The position numbers and the translations under genes were made by a program. A stretch of DNA of 64,000 bases, from contig NW_006921535.1 of NCBI RefSeq assembly GCF_000340215.1, positions 5,139,528-5,203,527 on the forward strand. The letters are read 5' to 3'. This DNA is from Pseudocercospora fijiensis CIRAD86 (Eukaryota > Ascomycota > Dothideomycetes > Mycosphaerellales > Mycosphaerellaceae). Positions 45,101-55,700 of this stretch are shown here, in pieces (within the stretch, counting starts at the first letter, position 1; the number at the start of each line of letters is the position of its first letter). Under the pieces are notes generated by a model that had not been told where the DNA came from, ran no database searches, and saw nothing but the letters and a program-made list of their open reading frames with translations.

Positions 45101-47700
45101 TCTAATACGGTCGAGTACTACGAATTTGGCCGCCGACACGTACGATAGAATTAACTAGCTTCTAAGCTTCTTTGTCCTACGGATCGGTAGCAAGTGCGGC
45201 CTCTAGTGTGTCGGCCGTAACCTTAAGTCTATCCTTCTAAAAGCGATTAGAGAAGAACGTAGCGGCGTTTAGGACGTAGTGTCTTATACTCTTATTAAAC
45301 ACAAAGTACGGCTACCGCTTATAGCTAGCAAACCGACTGTCGTAGTAACGTATATAGTAATTAATAGTCTACTAGTACGATATAGAGCGTAGGCGGGGCT
45401 AATTTAGATTACCCTTTCCCTACGGTAGGAGGGCTAGAAATGCTAATGCTATAAGCGGATACAACCGATCTAGCTTATTAATTAGAATCTTTAAGTAATT
45501 AGGCTATGTAATATACGAAAGCTAAATCGGTTGATATATATAATTAACAATATCGTTAGACGTATAGCTATCCTTACGACGACGTCGCAACCGGTCTCTT
45601 AACTGCTTAACTGCGTAGTACTTAGGATATAGATTAGGTATAGCAGCGTGTTCGTAGCCGAGGTCCTTATTAGGGTCGGGGATGCTAGCGCCCTAAGTCG
45701 GACCTTAATAAGCTCGCGGTATAGGAATAGCTGCCGGTAGTAGTAGAGCCGGATTTGTATAGAAGTGATTAATGCAATTAGCCCGATTATATATACCACT
45801 GTTGTTAAACTGCTAGATAGGGACTAGCTCCGGTCTATTAACTCTACCGATATAAGAAAACTGGTTACGGGTACTAGTATAATCGCTAACAATATAGTAT
45901 CGCTGCTCGCGAGCCTAATTATTGTTAAGAGTCCCTATCTAGCAGTACTAACACTCTGAACTGTCGTAACTACGAGCTGCATTAGGTCGTAGATAAAAAC
46001 AACTAGTATAGGTAAAGAACTTCGGGCTAGGAGGCAGATAATCGTTAGCGGGAGGTGCGGTCTCGGTATACTCTATAGATTCTAACTTATCCTAGATAGA
46101 GTTATTATTAGGTAGCTAGGATAGCGCCTAGAGATTAATATTAATGTCGCGATAGTAAGGATTATTCTCCTTTAGCTAGTTAAGGGCGCTTAACACCTTT
46201 CTACGACGGATACGGAAGTCTTCGCGGAATTAGCGGCGCTTACGCTCTTAATTATAAGCGAGTACCGGCTCTTAGTTTCTATTACTATTGTCTTGATTAA
46301 CTTAATCGGCGGTAGGCTGCCTCGGCCGTAGAATAACTAAATCTAGCTCTCGAGGTATGCGAGGCAGCTTATAGTATACTATAATAACATCCTTTAGGAA
46401 ATTGTAAATGTGCCTACGATACTACTACTACTGCCTACGGATACAGAATACAGACATCTGTATATAGACTCGGGCGATTAGTAGTTCCTCGGTAGTAGTA
46501 AGACCTACGAGGTCCTTAGGGATATAACTAGGGTCTATGTTGTTGCCGTTACTAAATAGAAATGGTTCGCTATCTTTAATATTCCTATTACGAGCGATAT
46601 ACCTCGTACAAACACCGTCTCGGTCTAGGTTTATACTAAACTAGCGCTCCGAGTATCTACTGCAAGTGTATAGTCTATTACTATCGAGTGCCTCGTAGAA
46701 GTCGTAAAGTAGCTGCTTATTACCCTAATCAATCGCCGGGGCAAAGGATTACTAATCTACAGGTACCAAAGGGGGCTCTTAATAATTCTCGAAGCGCGTA
46801 CGGCGCTCCTGCTAACGACGGGCGGTATAACTAATATTCTCTCGTTAAGGAGTTAGTTGTTAAGAAGAAGGCGTCTATTGTAACTACGTTAGGCGCTACA
46901 GGTCGGTTTGTATCTAACTACTACTAAGCAGTAATATATTAGAAGGTGTGCCGGTTAGTTAGAAGCTACGATTATTACTAGAAGGTAGTCGAGGCGTAAC
47001 TTAGGTCGAAGGCATTCGGGGTATATAAGCAATATAGCAGTCGCGTAACTCGGGAAGATTAGGGCGCTAGAAGCTAAACCGATTGCTATTATACTTGCCG
47101 TAGATATACTATTTGTTCTCCGAGATTAGGTCTTCGTCGACAGTGTACACATAACAATATATATAATAATCTTATTTATCGACGTCTTAGTTATCTTGTT
47201 GCCGAGCCTACGTACATTCTATATAGATAAAGTAAGGCAAATCTATATTGCTGTCGGCCGGCGAACTACTAGCCTGCTAATTAGGCGTGCGTTATATTAG
47301 TGTAGATTAATATATACTAGAAAGCTCTAGTATCTGCTGTTGCTAATTACTAGGCGGAGCCGATAATAGAAGTAACTACAAATCCTCTATTTTACGCGTA
47401 GTAGTACGTGCCTCGTATCGAGCGCGTCGAGACTCTTCCGTAAAGGCTTGTCGCGATGCTTGAGTTTCTAGGCTAGGTTAGCTTAAGGGATAATAGCCAG
47501 ATTGCTAAAGAAAGTACACTAGAGTTATACCTTGCGGAAGGGGAGGTAGCGCTATAGAACCGACAGATATACCGAGAGTAGGCATTAGCGTACGTATAGA
47601 TCGAGAAGGGGCAACTCCTAGGCCGTATATAGAAGAGGCAGTACGCTTAGTAACTTTGGCAATCTGCTTAGTACTAAAACTATTCTTAGTAACTTGCATT
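42120..47700 (-). pseudogene. Helitron RepHel protein: Rep and PIF1-like helicase
   Basis: Helitron Rep nicks and replicates by rolling circle; the fused PIF1-type helicase unwinds. Read on the minus strand, a Rep motif appears near 44,790 as CYIHFFLQYDLPKL, where HUH proteins have H-x-H; the first His reads Tyr, as CAC/CAT-to-TAC/TAT RIP would give. A catalytic-Tyr block, YAVIQYILKYYSKTEVKS, follows near 44,350. The helicase begins with LVNVDGAGRTRKSF near 43,190 (Walker A; Gly-to-Arg is RIP-type), then AKNIAG, SNPD, ALVAIRSGDVGLN and YFTNADINKLN, and further CKVILLTNL near 42,370. The N-terminal 1.5 kb is less clear. The frame runs into the hAT border at 42,120 and resumes at 25,351. Confidence 0.83.
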
Positions 47701-48100
47701 CTACGGTAGAGTACGTAACGCTTTACTAGTAGACCGCCCTTAGTACGCTAATTTAGGAACTAAATAATATCCTTAACCTAACTACAGTTGTTATACTTCT
47801 AGGTATGCGGCTATTTACGATTAGTAGGGAATAGCGCAGCCTAACCTAGCTAATTAGTAGTAAGTGCTGTCGCTATAGCACTTGGTTCCTGTTACTACTA
47901 TACCGGAGGAACTAAAGAAATAGGAGGCTACTAACCGGATAGCGACGGTGCTAAGGGATTTAGCTGCTAACTAAGCCTTAGTAGCGTGCCTCCGAACCTA
48001 CTAAGCCGTATAGCTTAAAGTCGACCGCCGCCTATAAAGCGTAGTAGATTAGGTATAGCAATTCGGGCAATTAGGACACTCGAGTCGCCTAAGATAGTAT

Positions 48101-48420
48101 AGTATACGCAATTATTCGTATATTTATAGTTATACTCTATATAATTATCTATTATATACTCTTCTTTAGTTCCGCGCTCTATATTAACCTAATCTATCTC
48201 TTGTAGTATACTAGGTCTCTACGTATACAGTAGTGTCGAGTGCTACTAGTTGTCGGCAATTTTAGTTTTAAATATCGCTATCGAGGTTATATTTGTTCTA
48301 GTACGGGACTATAATACACCCTGTATAGTGCTATAAGCTAGCTAACGGCGTAGTGAGCTAAGTGTATAATATAGCGTAGAGAAAGAAAGAAAGCGGAAGG
48401 GCGAGGGAAAGGGTAAGACA
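48101..48420. other. Unassigned stretch beyond the Helitron N-terminus
   Basis: No coding frame is recognised. The Helitron 5' terminus is probably here or within the next kilobase. A purine-rich run starts near 48,375. Confidence 0.35.
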
Positions 48421-48424
48421 AGGT

Positions 48425-48490
48425 AGAAGGCGGAAGGCGGAAGGCGGAAGGCGGAAGGCGGAAGGCGGAAGGCGGAAGGCCGAAGGCCGA
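48425..48490. repeat. 7-bp tandem repeat (GGAAGGC)
   Basis: Nine copies of GGAAGGC, the last ones with GGC-to-GCC changes. It is purine-rich and could form unusual structures, but no function is implied. Confidence 0.9.
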
Positions 48491-48649
48491 AGGAAAGAGT
48501 TAGCTACGGAAGCGACGAGGTAACGCAAGATCCTATATTAAATATATATGCCTAATATCTTTTCGTAGTAATACGACTGTCTCGTTTGCCTATATATAAT
48601 GCCGCTCGGTAAGTAGTATCTGCCCGAAGCAAGCTATACCTTAAGCCTA

Positions 48650-48985
48650 CTTTAGTATCTATATCCTTCTACTAACGTTGCTGCTTAGAGTAGGGGGGAA
48701 TAGTCGTCGTAGGCTCCTCCTAAACCCCCCGTACCTACCGCTTTAGTATCTATATTGCTTTTACTAACGTTGCCGCTTAGAGGGAGAGGGACAAGCCCCC
48801 GTCCCTTACCGCTTTAGTATCTACATTATTTTGCTAACGTTACCGCTTAGAGGGAGGGGGACAAGCCCCCGTCCCTTACCGCTTTAGTATCTATATTATT
48901 TTGCTAACGTTGTCGCTTAGGGTAGGGGGGAATAGTCGTCGTAGGCTCCTCCTAAACCCCCCGTACCTACCGCTTTGGCATCCGT
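48650..48985. repeat. 70-91-bp tandem repeat, four copies
   Basis: Each unit starts CTTTAGTATCTATATT, passes CTAACGTTGCCGCTTAG and ends in a C-rich palindromic tail. The tails come in two kinds: GGGACAAGCCCCCGTCCC in the middle copies, and GGGGAATAGTCGTCGTAGGC with CCCCCCGTACC in the outer copies. Each unit could fold as a hairpin. Confidence 0.85.
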
Positions 48986-49194
48986 CTTATAGTAGGCTTA
49001 GCCTTCTAGTCCTCTCCTAAAAGCTGCGATACTGTTCTCCTACTAGTAGCCGTAGGTAGTCTCCTACCTTAGTAAGAGGTAGAGGAGGTTCTTAGAGCCT
49101 AAGGCATCCGTCGTTATCGTGTTAATCACTTTTGCTAGCGTAGTTTAGCTAGAAATGCGCTAAATCGATTCAACTTAGCGCCTTCGGATAGTAC

Positions 49195-49335
49195 TAGTTT
49201 GTAGCTAGTTTAGGTGCTAGTTTAGGTACTAGTTTAGGTGCCAGTTTAGGTGCTAGTTTAGGGCTAGTTTAGGTGCCAGTTTGGGGCTAGTTTAGGTACT
49301 AGTTTGGGTGCTAGTTTAGGGCTAGTTTGGTATAC
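49195..49335. repeat. 12-bp tandem repeat (GCTAGTTTAGGT)
   Basis: About 11 imperfect units of (G/A)CTAGTTTAGG(T/G). No coding frame is recognised. Copy E of the dispersed repeat (49,108-49,140) lies just upstream. Confidence 0.85.
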
Positions 49336-50870
49336 ACTGTCGATACTGTCTTAATATTAATAAGATGCCTTCTATATAGGGAATTAAACACTTAACTACT
49401 GTTCAAACCTTACCTCTCTGCCTTCCCCTTCTAACTAAGCTATTACCGTAGGTAGCAGCAATAAGGGTAGATAATAGTACTGCAATTCACGGCCTTTAAC
49501 TAATAATAATCGACTATAACGAAGCGTATACCTAGCTGCAACTAGGTATTAGAGTTGTAGTAATCCTTTACGCCTAGTTATTAAGTTACGTAGGGAACCC
49601 GAGGGATTTAGGCCATTTAATAGTCTTTTCTAAGGCAGCTAGCAGCCTAATAAACTAGCGGCGGGTCCTGCCTTATACTACTCTAAAATCAGTCCGCCTA
49701 GTTTTCTATAGCGGCGCCTTCTTATAAGGCGTATAAGGTCGAAGTCTAGTAGGTATGTTTACTTAGTCGATTTGTAACGTGTCTTAAAGGGTTATAAGCT
49801 CGAGGGCTATATCGTATCCGTAAGAGTAATTCCGGGTATTGCCCGTCTACAGTTTTGCCTTTTAATATTCTTCTGCTTTTTTTAGCCTTAGGTGCGGTAT
49901 ATTTATATTGTCCTTCCCTTCCCTCTTCTGTCTGTTTTACTAGTGTAACAACTTCTTCCTTCTATCTTTTAACTAGTATAGCACTTGTCTTAGCTGCGGT
50001 GCCGGTACTAGTCGAGTAGACTGTCTTTTCGCTAGTGCTAGTGCTAGTGCTAGTGCTAGTGCCGGTGCCGGTGCCGGTACCGGTGCTAGTATAGGTCGGA
50101 TAGACTATATTTATACTAGTGTAATACTAGCTTTAGGTGCCGGCGGGTTAGATAGTAGTAAGGGTAGTATTCGCGTATAGGCTGCCTTTTTGTTATTGTT
50201 CGAAAGTCGCGTAAAAGTAAGGTACGTAACGTCTTCGGAGGCCGAGTTTGTCCGTCCTACTAGTTCGTATAGAATGCAGCCAATTAGAGCTTTAGCTTTC
50301 TAAAATCTAGGGAACTACGTACCTAGTCAAATAGGGAATTAAGCTACTATGTAAGACCTGCTATCGTAGTACGAGCTTCGCTCGCAAAAAGCGCTATAAA
50401 AGTAGCCTTATTTACCCTACAATTCTCGTATAGCTTACGCTTATCTTTAAGCAGTTCTACGGTCTTATTATAGCCGTCGTCGGTGTAGCAATAGTCGCGT
50501 TAGTTAAGGCAATCGTCGAAGTACTAGACCGTAGCGGAATAGGCTACGAGGGCGGAAGCTCGTTACTATCGGAAGGTCGATATCTTACGGAGGGTCGGTC
50601 CTAATTACTATACGATCGAATACACCTAAATTGAACATTCTGCTAAGAATACTATCGACGAAGATGCGACGGTGTGTCCGAGCGATATTGTAGGTTATAT
50701 AAGGGTATTGTTCGGCGTTCTAAGCGGCACCTGCACCTAAAGTAGTATAGCTAGCTTTGTAGCCGAATTTCGAGGGTTAGGTACTAATTCGACGACTATA
50801 GGTCGCTACACTTCAACCGCAGCTTGGAAATACACCTGTACTTGTTAAGTAAACGATATATTAATGACCT
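49336..50870. other. Unassigned RIP-mutated stretch with a 6-bp repeat
   Basis: A run of GCTAGT and GCCGGT hexamers lies at 50,030-50,095. No recognisable coding sequence. It leads into the right subterminal region of the Harbinger-like element. Confidence 0.4.
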
Positions 50871-50984
50871 TGTCCGGTTTAATCTACAATAGGCATATAT
50901 TAGTCTATCTAGTCCGGTTTAACCTATAGTGCTATGTGTAGCTACCTGCCCTAGAACCCGCAGCCAAAACCGGACAAGCCCTTA

Positions 50985-51200
50985 GGGACCTTTAGAAATT
51001 GCACTAGCTTCCAATTTACCGCTAGCGCGTAACCGTTAAGTGAAGGATTATTGTAGCGCTTTTTACGGACCTTTAGAAGAGGCTAATTTACATATAATTG
51101 AAAGGGGCTTAGCGTAGTAAATAGGCCTTAGTTCTAGCCTCTTGCTATTACTAAGAGGCTATTAACTTTAGCTTATAGATAGCATATAAATAACACTATA
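50985..51200. other. Less-mutated flank, possible displaced 3' region of the secreted-protein gene
   Basis: Directly after the right TTA, about 75-100 bp keep CpA and TpG (TTGCACTAG, TTCCAATT, AAGTGAAGG). If the left and right TTA are the same original site, this is where the 3' UTR of the gene at 4,888 now lies. GGACCTTTAGAA occurs twice (50,986 and about 51,066). Confidence 0.3.
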
Positions 51201-52950
51201 GATAATAGCAATATCGAGGCTATTATAGTTACTACAACAACTGCAATTACAGCTATTATTACAAGTAAATACCTAGAAGAAGATAGTAGTAATAAGAAGT
51301 ACCAAGTATAGTAAGAGAGCGAATCTATACGTAAATACTAGTACTACTAGTTACGCTAGAACTGTCTATATAAGTAGTTACTATATATACTAGATTATAG
51401 GTAGTAGACTTCCTATCGAGTACTATAGTAGTAGTAATAAGAACGATATATCTATATAAAGAGGTAGATCTTAGAAAGGCTTTCGAATAGGTATAGGTAG
51501 TAATAATAGTAGATAAGCTAGAGTAGTAAATACTAGACTAGAAGAGCCGAAGCCTAAGTCGATAACCTAGGAATAAGAAGAGGTACTAATAGTAGCTATA
51601 ATCGAGAAGATAGTATAGATTACTAATAATTTTAGACTTCTACTACCTCTATAAGTACCTCTTATCCTACGGCCTATATGCTATAATTAAACCTAGAATC
51701 TATACTTAGATTAGTAACCCCCTATTACAAGCCTACGTTCTAATTATACTAACGACTATATACCTAGACATTTATATATATAAGGAAGAGCCCTCTTATA
51801 CTATCTTAAAGACCTAATAGCTATTTCTACCTTACTATTACTATACGTAGTATATAGCTTGTTTAGTAGTACTAAGAAGCTATTTTAATAAGCTAAGCCT
51901 AATAGGGTTTAGTCTATTCGACAAGGGCTTTATATACTAACTCCTTCTAGTTAAGGAAGGATTATAACTCCTACTAAGCGTAAATATAGCGTCTTTTATA
52001 CTTTTAAATATATGTATTTAAAAGTACGGTCTAGGCCTACTAATTAATAACTTATACCCCTATCTATTTAGCCCTCGAAGGATATAGTAGCAACTCTTAT
52101 ATCTACTATATTTACTAACCTCTAGAAATTAGTAGCTTCTAAAGGTCCCTATTATTTATTAGGATAGGAAGAAAGTAGAGTAGAGATTTGCTAGAGTTTA
52201 GAAGAGGATAACTTAGTTAGAGTTTTATATAAGTAGGGAGAGGATAGAGAAGGCTTTAATAGAGTTAGGTAGGTTTGTAGAGATAAAGGATTAGATAAAG
52301 TCTATCTCCTACTTAGACTAGTAACTAAAAGAGAGTTAGTATGTTCTCGAGAGAGTAGCTTAGACTATATACGTAATACGTACAGACTATATAATACTCT
52401 TTATTACTAGTCTAATCCGTTTCTATTAGAATTTAGTACGTATGTATTTAAAAAAAAGAGGACTTATTATTTTTAAAGGCAAAGAACTCGATAAATAGAC
52501 TAGATATCGAAATTCGACTATAGTATGTCGCTACGTAATTATAATCTTTATACTATAAACTACTTAGATTATATAATTTTAGAGCTATAGAAGCTATAGC
52601 CTAATATTAATAAAAAAATCGAAGAGTCCTCTATATATAAATTAAATTCTTAAGAATCTACGGAATTTAGGCTCTAAGGCATTAACTCTCTAGGCGTAAT
52701 CTACTTCGGCCTTTAAAGAACTCTTTAAAGTTTAATATATAGTACCTAAACCCTAATAGAACCGGCCTAGACGAGAGATAGAATTCTAGTACTCCGCCTA
52801 CTAATTAGCTTAAGCTACCTACTAAGCTACCTACTCTTATTCTAATCCTATCTCTATCTAGTCTCGAGATAGGATAAAGTAGATTTTATTAGTAGGAAAG
52901 TGAGGAGGTTAAGAGGATTGCTATTAGCACGTTTATTTTAGAGTAAAGTT
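51201..52950. other. Unassigned AT-rich stretch
   Basis: Strongly TpA-rich with no recognised frame. Local text at 51,290-51,600 is rich in TAGTAGTAATA-type repeats. Possibly a very old element. Confidence 0.3.
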
Positions 52951-55300
52951 ACTACTATAGTAGTAGCGTACGCTAAGAGTAGGAGTATAGCTATAATAGC
53001 TAGGACCTAAAGTAGTAGAGGTTTAGTTAGAACTAAAGAGTAGGTTCTAAGATTCGGCGTCGTTACATAGAATACCTAACTAATATACTATATCTAACGC
53101 GCATTACGCTAATACTAGGAAAAGATAATAGTATAACTTATTTGCGGAGGTAGAGAGTATATAACCGCTCTAACTTATAAGAAGGAGGTAAGATAACCGT
53201 ACGCTACTATAGTAATACGTATTCTCTAACCTTATAATCCCTAGGCAGACGGGAATATGCTAACCTTAGATATCTAATAGCTATCGGTAGATCTACTATT
53301 CTAGGTAGAGGTGCTATAGGTTGTATTACTCTATACCTTTTACTACTAAGGTATATCTAGATAGCTCGAGACATACTCTAAGTAAGCCGCCCTATACTCT
53401 ATGTATATAGATAAGTCTATAGCTAGAATCGACGTTTTAGGCAAGTTGCTTGCGGACTATTATAAGGAAGGTCGCGTAGTAGGGATACTAGTAACTATAA
53501 GATATAACATTTAGATACTAAGAATCGATGCTATCTCCCCGTACTAATCCGCGAAGGCAGGTATGTAAATAGTAAGCTCTTTCGGCTATCTAGCTTAGCT
53601 TAGTAGGGAGAGGGCGTTAGGTATGTCCTCTACGACTCCTAGTACTAAGTATCGTAGATTTACGACCTACGCTAGCCCTAGTACGCACTTAGCGTAATCG
53701 TTGTAGTACTAAAGGACTTTTAGGATCGCGAGGTCCCTCGCTATCGCTCTTACTCTCTCTTTCGTATAGTAGATAGCTAGAGTCGTTAGCCTAGTAGAAA
53801 GCCTAGGTTCGAATCGAGCTACGTTTAGAGAGAGACAACTAGTCTAGCAAGTACTCGCTATAATCTATGTTTGTCTAAACTAATATAAGCATCTATAGGA
53901 AGACGTTATATAGGTCGAACTTCTAAGGGCTAAGTAGGTAGGCTTGCTATTGCTAGGCCTACTCTAGACCTACCTTACGAGTAGTAATAACGATAAATGC
54001 AAAGATGTAGGCGACTATAGTTTAATAGAGTCGAAACTCGTTAGCCTTGTTAAAGTCTAGAGACAGGATATAAACGCGGTAGTAGACATTCCTAGGATTA
54101 GCGCCGATACGAAGGAAGATATATGCTTGCCCTATACAAATATAGCCGTAGCGTATATCCTAGGCTACTATATATAAGAATAGTTGCGTAATTACTATAG
54201 CTATTACATCTCGATACTACTACCTGTCTCTTTCGGCTTTATCTATTAATTCCTTAGTCTATAATATAGCGTCTTTATAGGTATCTATCGGGTTGCTAAG
54301 GCCTGTCGAGATAGTATATACTAAGAGCTTATATAGCGCCTTATACTCGATCGCGACTATAGGCTACCTAGAGCTATCGTCGTTAGACTTTAGAATATAG
54401 AATTCGTTAGTAGTACCGCGATATCGATAAGGAGACTACTAGTAGGTTGCTCGTTTATTATTCTATTATAGCTTAAGGTTCTATATTGCCTAGGCTAATT
54501 CTACGTTACTAGTACTACCGAGATTCGTATAGTCTTAGAATTCTATATTCCTATTAAGTCCTAACGCTCGTCTTATCTTATTGTCCTCGTTCGCTCTCTT
54601 AAGTATATTGCTTACTATATTCTCTACTATAAGCGTCTCTAAACGACGGAGCGAAATCTTAGATAAGATTAGTCTAAGTCGCCTACGTTCGTAAGCAAAG
54701 TCGCTCTAAGATAGAAAGTAGCGATTCGTAACGAATAGTGTACGTTCTCTAATATCTTCCTATATTGCTACCTAGATCGTTAAAAACTCGGGCTATAGAA
54801 TAATTTTAAGAATATAGGCGGTTCGTTAGATCCGTTATATCGTTTTATATAGTTATACTCTTATCTATTACGACGTTAATTACTATATAGAGGTCGTAAT
54901 AGTACTAGAGGAACTCGGTAAGAGTACTACCTTATAGATACTCCTCTACTTCTTTACGTCTACGTTGTTTCTACTCGACGCGCTACTATGCCTACTTAGC
55001 GCGCTACTATGCTTCTTTACGTCCGCGTTGTTCCTATTTAGCGCATTGCTATACTTCTACTAAAGCACGTCTTAATTCCTCTATTTTAGAGGCTATCTCG
55101 TATATACATTCGCGTACTAGGATATAGTTAGTAGGCTAATTTAGAGTATTTAAACAAAGATAGATATCTAGTTGCCCTAGCTAATAGTTTACGTTATTAT
55201 AGATTTAGCTACATCGGAATACCCCCTTCTAGCGTAGACTATCGTTGCTTAGAGCTACTAGAGTAACTAGAACTCGTCCTACAGAGGTAGACAAAAATAG
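52951..55300 (-). pseudogene. Degraded fungal kinase-like, transposon-associated ORF
   Basis: Minus-strand segments match the outline of a protein that recurs in fungal transposon-rich regions and resembles a divergent protein kinase: GYICIGQAYIFLRI near 54,140 (usually G-Y-x-C-T-G-E-A-F-V-F-L-x-I), ERAYYLHTCLRGLVRG near 53,580 (usually Y-C-T-x-x-C-L-x-G-L) and RLPRDYKVREYVLL near 53,230 (I-D-L-x-x-x-Y-Y-x-x-x-V). Catalytic-loop residues are not identified. Frames change and RIP stops are frequent. The family assignment rests on memory of this pattern and is tentative. Confidence 0.38.
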
Positions 55301-55700
55301 TAAGTAGCGGCTTATCTCTTAGCATTAATCTTAATACCTCTCTCTTTAGTATTGTTATTACTATATAACGAATGTCGCTCTATATCTCGTAATAACAACT
55401 CGTATACATTTACGACTCGATATTCTACTAAACGCTTATTATATACTAAAGCAGACGCGATCTTTTAGCGCGTATAATACGCGAGAGCTTAGCTAGTTAA
55501 TAAAGGCCTTCTATATAGAGTAAGTTACAAGGTTTATAATACAATAGTATTATATAAAATGTTTATCTACATTTTAGAAGATAACTAGGACGAGTATTAA
55601 TAAATTAAACATACAAAGCATTTATAGGACTAGGCAAAAGGGAAATATAAAAGGAAACTATAGGCGATAAGGAGAAGTTTACTCTAGTAGTATACTAATT
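55301..55700. other. Unassigned stretch before the copia remnant
   Basis: AT-rich. It may include the 5' LTR of the copia element, but I could not find a matching 3' copy. Confidence 0.3.

Larger units (their letters stand above)
22961..48100 (-). mobile_element. Helitron (rolling-circle transposon), split by a hAT element
   Basis: A Rep/helicase protein and a further ORF run on the minus strand from about 47.7 kb to 42.1 kb and continue at 25.35 kb to about 23.05 kb; the intervening 16.8 kb is a hAT insertion. Skipping the hAT and one ATACTATC copy keeps the helicase frame continuous. Termini (5' TC, 3' CTRR plus hairpin) could not be fixed by eye, so the outer limits are approximate. It lies between the HARBI1 gene and the right inverted repeat of the Harbinger-like element. 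Confidence 0.8.
8557..50981. mobile_element. Putative PIF/Harbinger-type element enlarged to 42 kb by nested insertions
   Basis: The left end (from 8,557: GGGCTTGTCCGGTTT, then TTCT, AGGGCAGGTAG) recurs inverted at the right end (to 50,981: GGGCTTGTCCGGTTTTGGCT, then GGGTTCTAGGGCAGGTAG). Both are flanked by TTA (8,554-8,556 and 50,982-50,984), the 3-bp duplication typical of PIF/Harbinger. Both proteins of such elements are found inside: a Myb/SANT-like ORF near the left end and a HARBI1-type nuclease at 21.6-22.9 kb. Extra copies of TTGTCCGGTTTAA and TAGTCCGGTTTAA at about 50,875 and 50,910 look like subterminal repeats. The rest is explained by later insertions. The alternative is two unrelated copies of the same family whose ends happen to face each other. 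Confidence 0.55.

Noticed and set aside
8557..50981. A giant Starship-type element
   Set aside because: No DUF3435 tyrosine recombinase was seen at either edge, the ends are true inverted repeats, and the interior is explained by nested ordinary transposons.
8554..50987. TTAGGG at 8,554 and 50,982 as telomeric repeat
   Set aside because: Single hexamers only, explained by the TTA target duplication next to an element end starting GGG on the left and by host sequence on the right. No tandem array is present.
53765..53835. Perfect B-box-like GGTTCGAATC as a tRNA gene
   Set aside because: No pairing T-stem, no A-box at the right distance and no acceptor stem. Probably a chance match within the kinase-like remnant.
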